NCBI GenBank assembly: GCA_003963305.1
Contig: RXJR01000012.1
Span: 1 to 64,000, forward strand
Length of the DNA: 64,000 nt
Origin: Candidatus Melainabacteria bacterium
Lineage (GTDB): Bacteria > Cyanobacteriota > Vampirovibrionia > Obscuribacterales > Obscuribacteraceae
Direction: 5' to 3'
Shown here: positions 24,398 through 32,668 of the stretch, piece by piece
How positions within the stretch are numbered: the first letter of the stretch is position 1
Layout of the letters: each line of letters begins with the position of its first letter
Notes under the pieces: generated by a model
Told to the model about the DNA's origin: nothing
The model's input: only the letters and a program-made list of their open reading frames with translations
Database searches by the model: none
Translations under genes and position numbers: made by a program

Positions 24398-26494
24398 ATG
24401 GATGAGGTTCCGACTCCAAATCACTCCGCTCTGTACAATACGTTGCTGTTATTTCGCGACCGAGCGCAGTATGCTCCACACAATCAAATGCCAATAAAAG
24501 AATCTTCTGCCGCTTCGCCAATGAGCAAACAAAAACCCGGAATCAGAACATACTGCCCTGTGCAGTTGGAAGTGCGGGAAGCGCTATCGCTTTTGGGCAC
24601 TGACCGGCTCGTTCTTGCCATACATGACCAGAGTTTTCCCAGTGCTGCTGAGGAAGAGATCGGCAGAGGCTCACCATACACAGAAGGTGGTACCAGGTTT
24701 ATTCACTTCATTCGGTCCCTGGGATTTACAGGTATTCAGTTTGGACCGCAGGGAAAAACTTCGCAAGGAAATCCATCACCTTACGATGGAACACTTTTTT
24801 CTAAGAGCGAATTGTCGATATCTCTCAAAGCCCTTGTTGAAAATCCAGAGTGGTGCGGCTTACTGGACATGGCCACTGTAACTGAAATTGTTGCGGCGTG
24901 CCCAGCTTCAAGTCCACAGAAGAAGGGGGCTTTCGATTACAAGTATGCATGGCATGCACAGCAAGCTGCTTTGCGAAAAGCCTTCAAAAAATTCATGAAC
25001 AGTGAACGCGAAGTGCCGGATCTCTGGAATTCCTTCAATGAGTGGACAGAGGCGCAGCGCGCACTGGGAGAGGATTGGCTTTTCCGCGACGCTATTTTCG
25101 AAGTGTTGACAATTGAGTACGGAACAGATGATTGGCGACGGTGGTCTCTCCTTGATCAGCGGCTGTTCGATCCTGCGCCGGGCGACGAAGCCGCCAGTCA
25201 AGCTCGTCTGAGTGATTTACGTGAGCAGCAAGGTGATGAAATTCGCTTCTATTTTTTCTGCCAGTTTGTCGTTCACACTCAGCATGCGGCGTTGCAGAAG
25301 TTCGCGGCTGACATCGGCTTGCGCTTCTACGGCGATTTGCAGATTGGCTATTCATCGTGCGATACGTGGAGTTGCAGGCACCTTTTCTTGCCCGGCTACT
25401 TGATGGGTGCTCCGCCAAGTCGGACTAACCCTGATGGACAGCCGTGGGGATTCCCTGTTCTGGACCCTCGCAAATATTATGCCGATGGAAAAAGTTCAAA
25501 CTCGAACGATGGAGATGAGCCTCTTGGCCCAGCGCTCTCTCAGTTTAAGAGTCGTATTCAGAAAATGTTGAAAGAGTTTGATGGTATCAGGTTGGATCAT
25601 CCTCACGGGTTGGTTTGCCCGTGGGTTTATAACAGCACTGATTCCAACGCACTACACGCGGTGCAAAACGGGGCGCGTTTGTTTGCATCGCCAGACGTAG
25701 AAGGGCACACTAATCTCGCGAATTTCGCCATCGCACAGAAAGAGCAACTGAATCCAGACAAGGACACTCCCAGGTACGCTGACAACTGGGTGGTTGAGTT
25801 ACGCGATGAACAGGTTGCAAGATTCGCTGTGTTGATTGACCTGGTTATCGATGTAATGTCCCGGCAGGGTTCACCCGCATCTGATGTTGTTTGCGAGGTT
25901 TTGAGCACCTGTCCGTACCCTCTCCGACGAGTAATGGAGCGGCATTCGCTTGGACGGTTTAGAGTCACCCAGAAAGCTAGCTTGACTAATACCGACGACG
26001 GATATCGCAGTGAGAACGCAAAGCCTTCCGATTGGATAATGGTTGGTAATCACGATACGAAGCCAGCCTGGCGTATCGTCAATGACTGGAAAAAATCGGG
26101 TGAGATCGAGGCGAGAGCTAAATACATGGCTGAGCGTCTTGAGCCGGATGCTGAAAAACGCGCCGATTTCGCTGCTGAGTTGATTCGGAATCCAAATCGG
26201 TTGTGCGAGGCAATGTTCGCAGATCTGTTTGCCAGTCCGGCTCGCAATGTTTCGATCTTCTTTCCCGATTTGCTCGGTATGACAGATGTTTATAACGAGC
26301 CAGGCACCATTAGCGATACTAACTGGTCCCTGCGGGTTCCGCATGATTATGAATCTTTGTATCACGAAAGACTCAGCGCAGGCGCAGCGATTTCCATTCC
26401 ACGCGCTCTCATTATGGCGCTTCATGCCAGGTATCCGGAGCCCACTGCCGAGGTGACCGATTTGATTGAAAGGCTCAAAGCGGTACCGGCTTAG
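24398..26494 (+). CDS. malQ: 4-alpha-glucanotransferase (amylomaltase, GH77)
   Basis: Transfers alpha-1,4-glucan chains in maltodextrin and glycogen turnover. GH77 motifs are present in order: GIQFGPQGKTSQGNPSPYDG, IGLRFYGDLQIGYSSCDTW, WGFPVLDP, then DGIRLDHPHGL with the nucleophile aspartate, CEVLSTCP with the acid/base glutamate, and VGNHDTKPAW. The length, 698 residues, is somewhat longer than the usual 500, partly from an N-terminal extension and an insertion around residues 180-260. The start at ATG 24398 has no clear binding site; ATG 24488 is possible. The last 43 bp of the gene, including the stop, are repeated twice downstream. Confidence 0.88.
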   Translation: MDEVPTPNHSALYNTLLLFRDRAQYAPHNQMPIKESSAASPMSKQKPGIRTYCPVQLEVREALSLLGTDRLVLAIHDQSFPSAAEEEIGRGSPYTEGGTRFIHFIRSLGFTGIQFGPQGKTSQGNPSPYDGTLFSKSELSISLKALVENPEWCGLLDMATVTEIVAACPASSPQKKGAFDYKYAWHAQQAALRKAFKKFMNSEREVPDLWNSFNEWTEAQRALGEDWLFRDAIFEVLTIEYGTDDWRRWSLLDQRLFDPAPGDEAASQARLSDLREQQGDEIRFYFFCQFVVHTQHAALQKFAADIGLRFYGDLQIGYSSCDTWSCRHLFLPGYLMGAPPSRTNPDGQPWGFPVLDPRKYYADGKSSNSNDGDEPLGPALSQFKSRIQKMLKEFDGIRLDHPHGLVCPWVYNSTDSNALHAVQNGARLFASPDVEGHTNLANFAIAQKEQLNPDKDTPRYADNWVVELRDEQVARFAVLIDLVIDVMSRQGSPASDVVCEVLSTCPYPLRRVMERHSLGRFRVTQKASLTNTDDGYRSENAKPSDWIMVGNHDTKPAWRIVNDWKKSGEIEARAKYMAERLEPDAEKRADFAAELIRNPNRLCEAMFADLFASPARNVSIFFPDLLGMTDVYNEPGTISDTNWSLRVPHDYESLYHERLSAGAAISIPRALIMALHARYPEPTAEVTDLIERLKAVPA

Positions 26495-26587
26495 ACTTTT
26501 CGATTTGATTGGGTGGCGCTCGATCGGATCGGCTTAGACCTTGTCGATTTGATTGAATGGTTCTCGAGCGCACCGGATTTAGACTAT
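26458..26587 (+). repeat. 43-44 bp tandem repeat, three diverged copies, spanning the malQ stop
   Basis: Copies begin with CGATTTGATTG at 26458, 26501 and 26545, and each ends near (A/G)G(C/A)TTAGAC. The first copy is the coding end of malQ. The other two are non-coding and have diverged. The gene's 3' end was evidently duplicated twice in tandem. Confidence 0.8.
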
Positions 26588-26668
26588 TGCCGGTTGAAAT
26601 AATCGTATTTGCGTTGTAGGCTGTCAGCTTCATTTTGAAGAACCGAATTCGCAGTTAAGGAGAGCTAG

Positions 26669-27685
26669 ATGTCGAACCATTTCACTGGACTGAGCCTTGG
26701 ACCTCCTCTTGGTGACCAGAGGCTCGATTTGTGTGACCTCTATGCCTTTCAGTCGCCCAAAGATTCATCTAGAACGGTTTTGATTCTCAATGCAAATCCG
26801 CAAGCTGATGCGTTGCATCCTGATGCGATTTACAGATTGGCTGTGGACAATAATGGCGATTTGCTCAACGATATTGCCTTCAGCTTTGTCTTTTCGAAGC
26901 CTGAAGGTGGAAAGCAGACGTACAGCGTCTTTGTCGCGAAAGGTGAGGAGTCGAGATCTGCTGAGGCTGTCGGAACGAAGGTCGTTTCCGATGCAGAGGT
27001 TTCGTTCGGACAGACGCCGAATATTGTAAAAGCTGGACAGTACACCTTTTTTGCTGGCGCTCGAAGTGATGCGTTTTTCTTTGACTACGACGGCATCAAA
27101 AATTTGTACACAGAGAGAGGCGAAAAGAACTTTACCGCGCTGAATTATGAGCCCGGAAAATCCCCATGGACTGGAGTTGACTCGAATACAGAAGCCAATG
27201 TTTGCTCGATGGCTGTTGAATTGCCGACGAGCGAACTGCAAGCGAATCCGATGGTACGCATCTGGGGGCGCTGCAGCATTCGTGAGAACGGTAAGCTTGT
27301 GCACGTAGATCGCGCCGGTCACCCTTCCGTTAGCAGTTTTTTCAACACTGATGAAACTAAAGAAGAGTACAACGCCAGTGAACCGGTCAATGACTACAAG
27401 CGATGGCTTGAGCTTTTCGTGCACTTGATGGGTCACACGGGTGACTACACGCGAGAAGAAGCGATCAAGGCGATTGAGGACACGAGTTTGTTGCCTGATA
27501 TGCTTTGCTTCGATCCATCCAAGCCAGCTGCTTATCCGAATGGTCGCACGTTCAAAGACGATGTGATCAATGCCCGCCTGGCATTTTTATCGAAGGGTGA
27601 AATTCCGCCTGATGGTCTGAAGCCGCACACTGATACGCTGCAGGAGTTCCCTTATCTTGGAACGCCTCATGCGTTGAAGGGATAG
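26669..27685 (+). CDS. DUF4331 family protein
   Basis: 338 residues matching the DUF4331 pattern: MSNHFTGLSLGPPLGDQRLD then CDLYAF at the N-terminus, ILNANPQADALHPDAIYRL, a beta-rich centre (FSFVFSKPEG, YTFFAGARSDAFFFD) and a C-terminal RTFKDDVINARL. The family's function is unknown. Many members are exported, but no signal peptide is seen here. ATG 26669 has a good AGGAG site six bases upstream. It stands alone after malQ, with a terminator 20 bp past its stop. Confidence 0.85.
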   Translation: MSNHFTGLSLGPPLGDQRLDLCDLYAFQSPKDSSRTVLILNANPQADALHPDAIYRLAVDNNGDLLNDIAFSFVFSKPEGGKQTYSVFVAKGEESRSAEAVGTKVVSDAEVSFGQTPNIVKAGQYTFFAGARSDAFFFDYDGIKNLYTERGEKNFTALNYEPGKSPWTGVDSNTEANVCSMAVELPTSELQANPMVRIWGRCSIRENGKLVHVDRAGHPSVSSFFNTDETKEEYNASEPVNDYKRWLELFVHLMGHTGDYTREEAIKAIEDTSLLPDMLCFDPSKPAAYPNGRTFKDDVINARLAFLSKGEIPPDGLKPHTDTLQEFPYLGTPHALKG

Positions 27686-27707
27686 CAGCTTCAGAGCGTG
27701 TTATGTC

Positions 27708-27740
27708 CGCGCCTAGGCGGAACAAGGCGGGCGCGTTTTT
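27708..27740 (+). terminator. Rho-independent terminator of the DUF4331 gene
   Basis: CGCGCC (27708-27713) pairs with GGCGCG (27730-27735), directly followed by TTTTTG. A smaller alternative hairpin TCCGC/GCGGA overlaps it. Confidence 0.55.
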
Positions 27741-27780
27741 GTTTCCTGTTTGAGCGGCCCTTACTGCGTGTTGCCTGCGC

Positions 27781-28755
27781 CTATGCTCCGGCCTTTGCGC
27801 CGGCATAATCACTAGCTTCGTTGAGCAGTGCAAGTGATGTCCTATCCAGCTCAATAATTGTCGATGCGATCAAATCTTCCAACTGTTTTTCGTTTGTTGC
27901 ACTTACTATCGGTGCTGTGACGGAAGGCTGCGCCATCAGCCATGCGAGTGCCACCGCTGATGGTGTTGAGTCGACAGTCTTCGCTACTTTCTCGAGCGCA
28001 TCGACTACTCTGAATCCTCGTTCATTCATATATTTTTCGACGCGTGAACCTCGGTCGCTTTTTGACATATCCTCTGATTTCTTGTATTTCCCGGTGAGGA
28101 ATCCGCTTGCCAGCGAGAAATAGCTGATCACTGCGATGTTCTCTTTTAAACAAAGCGGAGCGAGATTCATTTCGAAGTCTTCGCGCTCCAACAAGTTATA
28201 CAGAGGCTGAAGACTTTCGTAACGCGGAAATTTTTTGTCGGCGCTTACTCTCAGTGATTCGTTCAATCGTTCCTTTGTGTAGTTCGATGCACCGATGACG
28301 CGTACTTTCCCGGCTTTGACGAGATCGGCATAGGCTCCGAGCGTTTCTTCTACGGGCGTGCTTTCGTCATCTTTGTGTGACTGGTAAAGATCGACGTAAT
28401 CCGTTTTTAGTCGCATTAGTGAGGCGTCAATCGACTTTCTGATGTAGTCTTTGCGCAGCCCGCTTTTACCCGGTGCCATTTCCATTCCGACTTTGGTTGC
28501 GAGAATGACCTGGTCGCGGTTTTTTCGCTCTTTAAACCATTTGCCAATCAACGTTTCTGATTCACCGCCCTGGTTTCCTGGCACCCAGGTCGAGTAGATA
28601 TCAGCGGTATCGATGAAATTGATTCCGGCTTCCAGGCAGCGATCTAGAAGTTTGAAAGATAGTTTCTCGTCAGTTACCGTCCATCCGAAGACATTGGCTC
28701 CGAAGCATAAAACAGATACGTTGAGTTCGCTGTTGCCGAGCTTTTTCTGACGCAT
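27781..28755 (-). CDS. Aldo/keto reductase
   Basis: 324 residues from ATG 28755 (MRQKKLGNSELNVSVLCFGA), a normal AKR length; the frame continues upstream, but this start fits the family. The (beta/alpha)8 reductase signature is complete: FIDTADIYS (Asp/Tyr), LATKVG (Lys), DLYQSHKDD (His), IGASNYTKERL, and the C-terminal NADPH-binding region VTAPIVSATNEKQLEDL. It reduces aldehydes or ketones with NADPH; the substrate is unknown. It is convergent with the DUF4331 gene. A second, more distant AKR lies at 52500-53516. Confidence 0.9.
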   Translation of the reverse strand: MRQKKLGNSELNVSVLCFGANVFGWTVTDEKLSFKLLDRCLEAGINFIDTADIYSTWVPGNQGGESETLIGKWFKERKNRDQVILATKVGMEMAPGKSGLRKDYIRKSIDASLMRLKTDYVDLYQSHKDDESTPVEETLGAYADLVKAGKVRVIGASNYTKERLNESLRVSADKKFPRYESLQPLYNLLEREDFEMNLAPLCLKENIAVISYFSLASGFLTGKYKKSEDMSKSDRGSRVEKYMNERGFRVVDALEKVAKTVDSTPSAVALAWLMAQPSVTAPIVSATNEKQLEDLIASTIIELDRTSLALLNEASDYAGAKAGA

Positions 28756-29371
28756 ATATTGTCTTTTATCCCCATCTATATTGATTCTTGTTCCCTGATA
28801 TTCGGGGCATTGTAGCAGCACCCTTTCACAGCGGTTTCAGTCCTATAACACGCACTTGCACGCTTAATCTTAAACCTGCAAAAAGCACCGTTTGAGGGAT
28901 AGCATTTCGGAAGATCTTTTGATAGATATAAGTAATGGAAGGTTTCGCATCCTTCCGGTTTAGGTCAATACGTTTGGAGGCATTCCTAGCGACCATCCTA
29001 AGCGAATAAAAAAATACGAATTTCATCAAATAACACCAGCGCATATAAGCTGGATGAACGACGTATTAGGGCAGCTGCACGAACTTGCGGCTGCACTGTC
29101 GTCTTTAATTGTTTGTGTGGTGTTACACTTGTCTGCACCACTGGTGGTGCCCAAATCAATCGGATGTATTAACCCCTTTGCGGCTTTGGCCAAAGCGCAC
29201 GTCATTTTTTTCGCGCGCAGAGATTTCTCGCTATCTAAATTGCCTTGTCTCTATTTTTTCGGTGCTATTCCTGCATAGATTCTTTGCTAATGAAAAGATG
29301 ACTTAGCCCACAAGACGGGTTTTCAGGCTGCTAAAATGTGCCTCTCCCAATCTTTTCAAGGTAGGTCTATT
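28756..29371. other. 616-bp intergenic region, AT-rich, no clear gene
   Basis: The stretch between the divergent aldo/keto reductase and M13 peptidase genes is AT-rich. Short open frames at 28826-29044 (minus) and 29054-29278 (plus) lack ribosome-binding sites and recognisable sequence. It should hold both promoters. I see no palindrome, tRNA or repeat. Confidence 0.5.
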
Positions 29372-31432
29372 TTGCTTCGGATATCGAATTTTCTCAGCCG
29401 CACGGCAATTGCCGGCACTTTGACTGTTATTTCAGCTTTATTGGTTCCGGTCTGCGCCGCTCCGGAAAAGTCGTCCACGATAAATGTCGCCAACATGGAT
29501 AAGAGTGTCGCTCCTTGCAAGGATTTTTTCCGATACGCAAATGGCACCTGGCTGAAAAATACTCCGATCCCAGACGAATATGCCAACTGGGGCGTTTTGA
29601 ACATTATTAACGAGCAGAATCTGAACCGCGTCCATAAGATTCTTGAGGATGCCGCCGCCAAAACCAACCTCGAGCCTGGAAGCGTCGAGAAGAAAATCGG
29701 TGATTTTTGGTACAGCGGCATGGATACCAAAAAAATCGAAGCTGACGGTGCTAAGCCGCTTAAAACTGCGTTTAAACGGATAAATGCCATTGCGAATCTT
29801 GCTGACCTGCAATCGGAGATCGCCCATCTAAACCCCCTGGGCAGCGCCGAGCTCTTCAGGTTTTCAGCCGATCAGGATTATAAAGACAGTTCTCAATATA
29901 TAGGCTCAGCCTGGCAGGGCGGGTTGGGACTGCCTGACCGCGACTACTACACGGGTACAGACGAAGATTCTAAGAAGAAACGTGCCGAGTACGTGGAGCA
30001 CATCGAGAAATTGTTTGAGTTGTTGGGCGACAGTAAGACTGTTGCAGCCGAAAAAGCCAAGAAAGTTATGGCTATAGAGATGACACTCGCTGAAGCCAGC
30101 ATGAAAAACGAAGACACGAGAAAGCCTGAGAACATCTATCACAAGATGACCGTTGCTGAATTCGATAAGTTGACACCGCATTTCTCCTGGACCCGCTACT
30201 TAACGGAAATTGGTCATCCAAATATTCAGTACATTACCGTCGGGCAGCCTGAATTTTTCAAAGTCCTGGATAGTCAGTTGGAAAAGGTTCCGCTGCAGGA
30301 TTGGAAAGATTATTTGACTTTTCATTTGATAGATGACGCTGCACCATATCTGTCATCTCAGTTCGAAAATGAAGATTTCCATTTCCATGGGCATCTTTTA
30401 GAAGGCAAAAAGGTGATCATGCCCCGTTGGAAGCGCGTCGTCGAGGCGACCAACAGTGCGCTCGGTGAGGCGGTGGGCGAAGTTTATGTCCGCACAGCAT
30501 TTCCTCCTGAGTCTAAAAAGAAGGCACTGGAACTCGTGAATCAATTGCGTGATGTGCTTAAGAACGATTTGACGAGCCTGGAGTGGATGAGCCCTGAGAC
30601 TCGCAAAAATGCACTCGTCAAAATCGATGCTTTTGCTGAGAAAATTGGCTACCCTGATAAATGGCGTGATTATTCTAAGTTACACATCAGTCGTGATGGT
30701 AGTTATCTGGGTAACGTAACCCGCGCGAACGAGTTTGAGTTTAATCGTCAGTTGAGTAAAATCGGTAAACCAATCGACCGAACCGAATGGTTTATGAACG
30801 CGCATACGGTGAACGCCTACTACAGTCCGGAAATGAACGAGATTGTCTTTCCTGCTGGTATTTTGCAGCCGCCCGTTTTTGACGTCAAAGCCGACGATGC
30901 CACTAATCTTGGTGGCATGGGAATGGTTATCGGCCACGAAATGACTCATGGTTTCGACGATCAAGGCAGCAAATTCGACGCCAAAGGAAATCTCCATAAC
31001 TGGTGGACAGATGAGGATATGAAGCAATTCGAGAGTCGTGTCGATCTGATTCGCAATCAGTATGATGGCTATGTCGTTGCCGGCGATACTCATCTAAAAG
31101 GAAAGCTCGTTTCTGGTGAAGCTGCAGCGGATCTTGGCGGTATGACTATCGCTTACAAGACGCTGGAGAAGATCTTGGGCGATAAACCGCGCGAGAAAGA
31201 CGCAAATGGATTTACACCTGAGCAGAGATTCTTTCTTGCTTTTGCGCAATGCTGGGCGACAAATTATCGTCCGGAGCGTGAGCGCCTGATTGCGAAAACG
31301 AATCCACATCCAACCGCGGAATACCGAGTCAACGGCACGCTTGCGAACATGGATGCATTTGAGAAGGCTTTCCCCTGCGATGGAAAAGATTCGATGATGC
31401 TGCCGCCTGAGAAGCGCTGCAGATTGTGGTGA
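29372..31432 (+). CDS. Secreted M13 family zinc metallopeptidase (neprilysin/PepO-like)
   Basis: Oligopeptidase of about 686 residues, the normal M13 length. The start is probably TTG 29372 with AAGGTAGG upstream; ATG 29336 would add 12 residues. A signal peptide (TAIAGTLTVISALLVPVCAA) exports it. The catalytic region shows NAYYSPEMNEIVFPAGIL, GHEMTHGFDD (H522, E523, H526) and the third zinc ligand E583 in SGEAAADLGGM. The C-terminus EKRCRLW follows the usual ending close to C-x-W. The length and motifs are intact, so it should be active in the periplasm or outside. Confidence 0.93.
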   Translation: MLRISNFLSRTAIAGTLTVISALLVPVCAAPEKSSTINVANMDKSVAPCKDFFRYANGTWLKNTPIPDEYANWGVLNIINEQNLNRVHKILEDAAAKTNLEPGSVEKKIGDFWYSGMDTKKIEADGAKPLKTAFKRINAIANLADLQSEIAHLNPLGSAELFRFSADQDYKDSSQYIGSAWQGGLGLPDRDYYTGTDEDSKKKRAEYVEHIEKLFELLGDSKTVAAEKAKKVMAIEMTLAEASMKNEDTRKPENIYHKMTVAEFDKLTPHFSWTRYLTEIGHPNIQYITVGQPEFFKVLDSQLEKVPLQDWKDYLTFHLIDDAAPYLSSQFENEDFHFHGHLLEGKKVIMPRWKRVVEATNSALGEAVGEVYVRTAFPPESKKKALELVNQLRDVLKNDLTSLEWMSPETRKNALVKIDAFAEKIGYPDKWRDYSKLHISRDGSYLGNVTRANEFEFNRQLSKIGKPIDRTEWFMNAHTVNAYYSPEMNEIVFPAGILQPPVFDVKADDATNLGGMGMVIGHEMTHGFDDQGSKFDAKGNLHNWWTDEDMKQFESRVDLIRNQYDGYVVAGDTHLKGKLVSGEAAADLGGMTIAYKTLEKILGDKPREKDANGFTPEQRFFLAFAQCWATNYRPERERLIAKTNPHPTAEYRVNGTLANMDAFEKAFPCDGKDSMMLPPEKRCRLW

Positions 31433-31553
31433 TCTGAACGGTAATTATTGGAACTTTCAATCAGAATTCGGTGTCCTGTTTCTACGCCGAGTTCTGATTT
31501 GAATTTGAATTGGAATTTTGAATCGACTCGGAAATATAGATTGATAAGGTGCA

Positions 31554-31713
31554 GTGTGTCATGGAGCGCGCCCGTCCCGGGTGCCGTGTGTCATGGAGCG
31601 CGCCCGTCCCGGGTGCCGTGTGTCATGGAGCGCACCCGTCCCGGGTGCCGTGTGTCATGGAGCGCGCCCGTCCCGGGTGCCGTGTGTCATGGAGCGCACC
31701 CGTCCCGGGTGCC
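31554..31713. repeat. 32-bp tandem repeat, five copies, each with a hairpin
   Basis: Five head-to-tail units (31554, 31586, 31618, 31650, 31682) are identical except for one A/G position. Each contains GC(A/G)CCCG-TCC-CGGGTGC, a 7-bp stem with a 3-base loop. The A/G variation keeps pairing (A-T or G-T). There are no spacers. The array is 120 bp past the M13 peptidase stop. A diverged copy lies at 7619-7643. Confidence 0.95.
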
Positions 31714-31790
31714 GTTGCTTAACAGCATCAATATTGGTCAACTCAATCCAAGTTAGAGACTGACGATAGTCGGAACTCAGGGAGAAAATT

Positions 31791-32171
31791 ATGCCTCGAG
31801 GAAGTAAAGACAAATACACAGACAAACAGAAACGAATGGCTGAGCATATAGAAAAAAGCTACGAAGATAAGGGCGTCGGAGATGATGAAGCTGAGCGCCG
31901 CGCCTGGGCGACCGTCAACAAAGAAACTGGTGGTGGTGAGAAAAAGGGTGGCGGCGGAACTACTAAGTCTGCGTCCGAGAAGAAAGCTGCTCGCAAAGAT
32001 GTAGGAAAACGTGCAGCGGCGAGTCGTAAAAAGAATGCAAGCGCGAAAAAATCTCGCGCAAAGAAATCGACTGGTACAAAAAGGAAATCAGCGGCAAAGA
32101 AATCGGCATCGTCAACAAAGTCAGGTGCGAAAAAGAAATCGGCGAGTACAAGAAAGAAATCGGCTAGCTAA
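31791..32171 (+). CDS. Small basic protein with histone H1-like tail
   Basis: 126 residues. The N-terminal 50 (MPRGSKDKYTDKQKRMAEHI, ERRAWATVNKETGGG) match a small family often annotated as plasmid stabilisation protein. The rest is a Lys/Ala/Ser-rich tail (KKSASSTKSGAKKKSASTRK), as in bacterial H1-like proteins. Binding to DNA or RNA through the tail is likely; no catalytic function is expected. ATG 31791 has a GGGAG site 9 bp upstream. Its 3' end overlaps a small convergent gene by four bases. Confidence 0.8.
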   Translation: MPRGSKDKYTDKQKRMAEHIEKSYEDKGVGDDEAERRAWATVNKETGGGEKKGGGGTTKSASEKKAARKDVGKRAAASRKKNASAKKSRAKKSTGTKRKSAAKKSASSTKSGAKKKSASTRKKSAS

Positions 32172-32389
32172 TTGTGAGTCAGAGGCGGGAGACCGACACC
32201 GTAGTCTGAGCGTTGAGGTGCTCTTTGTGATGCGCTGTGCGAACCAATTAGTTCGTTAGACAACTTCTCATTTCGATTGTTCTTTTGATTTCTTCCAGAA
32301 TCGATTGTTGATTCGTGCCCTTTATTGTTGAGAACAAGTCCGTCAGCCATTTTGCGGAAGAAATCGTGAACTTGAGCTGAAGTGTTCAT
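32168..32389 (-). CDS. Possible small protein of unknown function
   Basis: 73 residues (MNTSAQVHDFFRKMADGLVL ... GVGLPPLTHN). The ATG at 32389 is preceded by AAAGGA seven bases upstream, a good ribosome-binding site, which is the main reason to believe it. The sequence is polar with many Asn/Arg/Ser and no known domain. It is convergent with the H1-like gene and downstream of, but far from, the papain-like gene on the same strand. Confidence 0.4.
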   Translation of the reverse strand: MNTSAQVHDFFRKMADGLVLNNKGHESTIDSGRNQKNNRNEKLSNELIGSHSASQRAPQRSDYGVGLPPLTHN

Positions 32390-32520
32390 TGGTAATTCCT
32401 TTAAAAATCAAATGCCGCGTGCGAGGGTCCGAACGGCTAGCGGCAGTTCTCGAAGGGGATGGGGTTGTTCGGGATGTTTTAAATATAGACGGCATTTGTG
32501 ACTTAATTGTCACCCGGGCG

Positions 32521-32580
32521 TTTAACCTTGCGCAGCCTGGTTTAACCTTTCGCGACCTGGTCTAAACTTGCGCAGCCTGG
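32521..32580. repeat. 20-bp tandem repeat, three copies
   Basis: Units TTTAACCTTGCGCAGCCTGG, TTTAACCTTTCGCGACCTGG and TCTAAACTTGCGCAGCCTGG run head to tail. They lie about 90 bp past the stop of the minus-strand papain-like gene. The rest of 32390-32668 holds no gene that I can see. Confidence 0.85.
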
Positions 32581-32668
32581 TCATGGTCCAAGCCGTTCTT
32601 GGGCGTATTCGCGCCGCTGCATCAGGTCTGTAGTCTTCTCTGGCTGGTTCGGTTGGCCAGGAGCAGTG

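Noticed and set aside
29054-29278. 74-codon frame in the intergenic region before the M13 peptidase
   Set aside because: No ribosome-binding site, Leu/Phe-rich chance-like sequence and no neighbour support.
31554-31713. CRISPR array
   Set aside because: Units are directly adjacent with no spacers, and no cas gene is in the window.
31448-31763. Open frames encoding Cys/His/Arg-rich repeats across the 32-bp array
   Set aside because: The 32-bp unit is not a multiple of three, so the frames arise from the repeat itself; no ribosome-binding site or domain.
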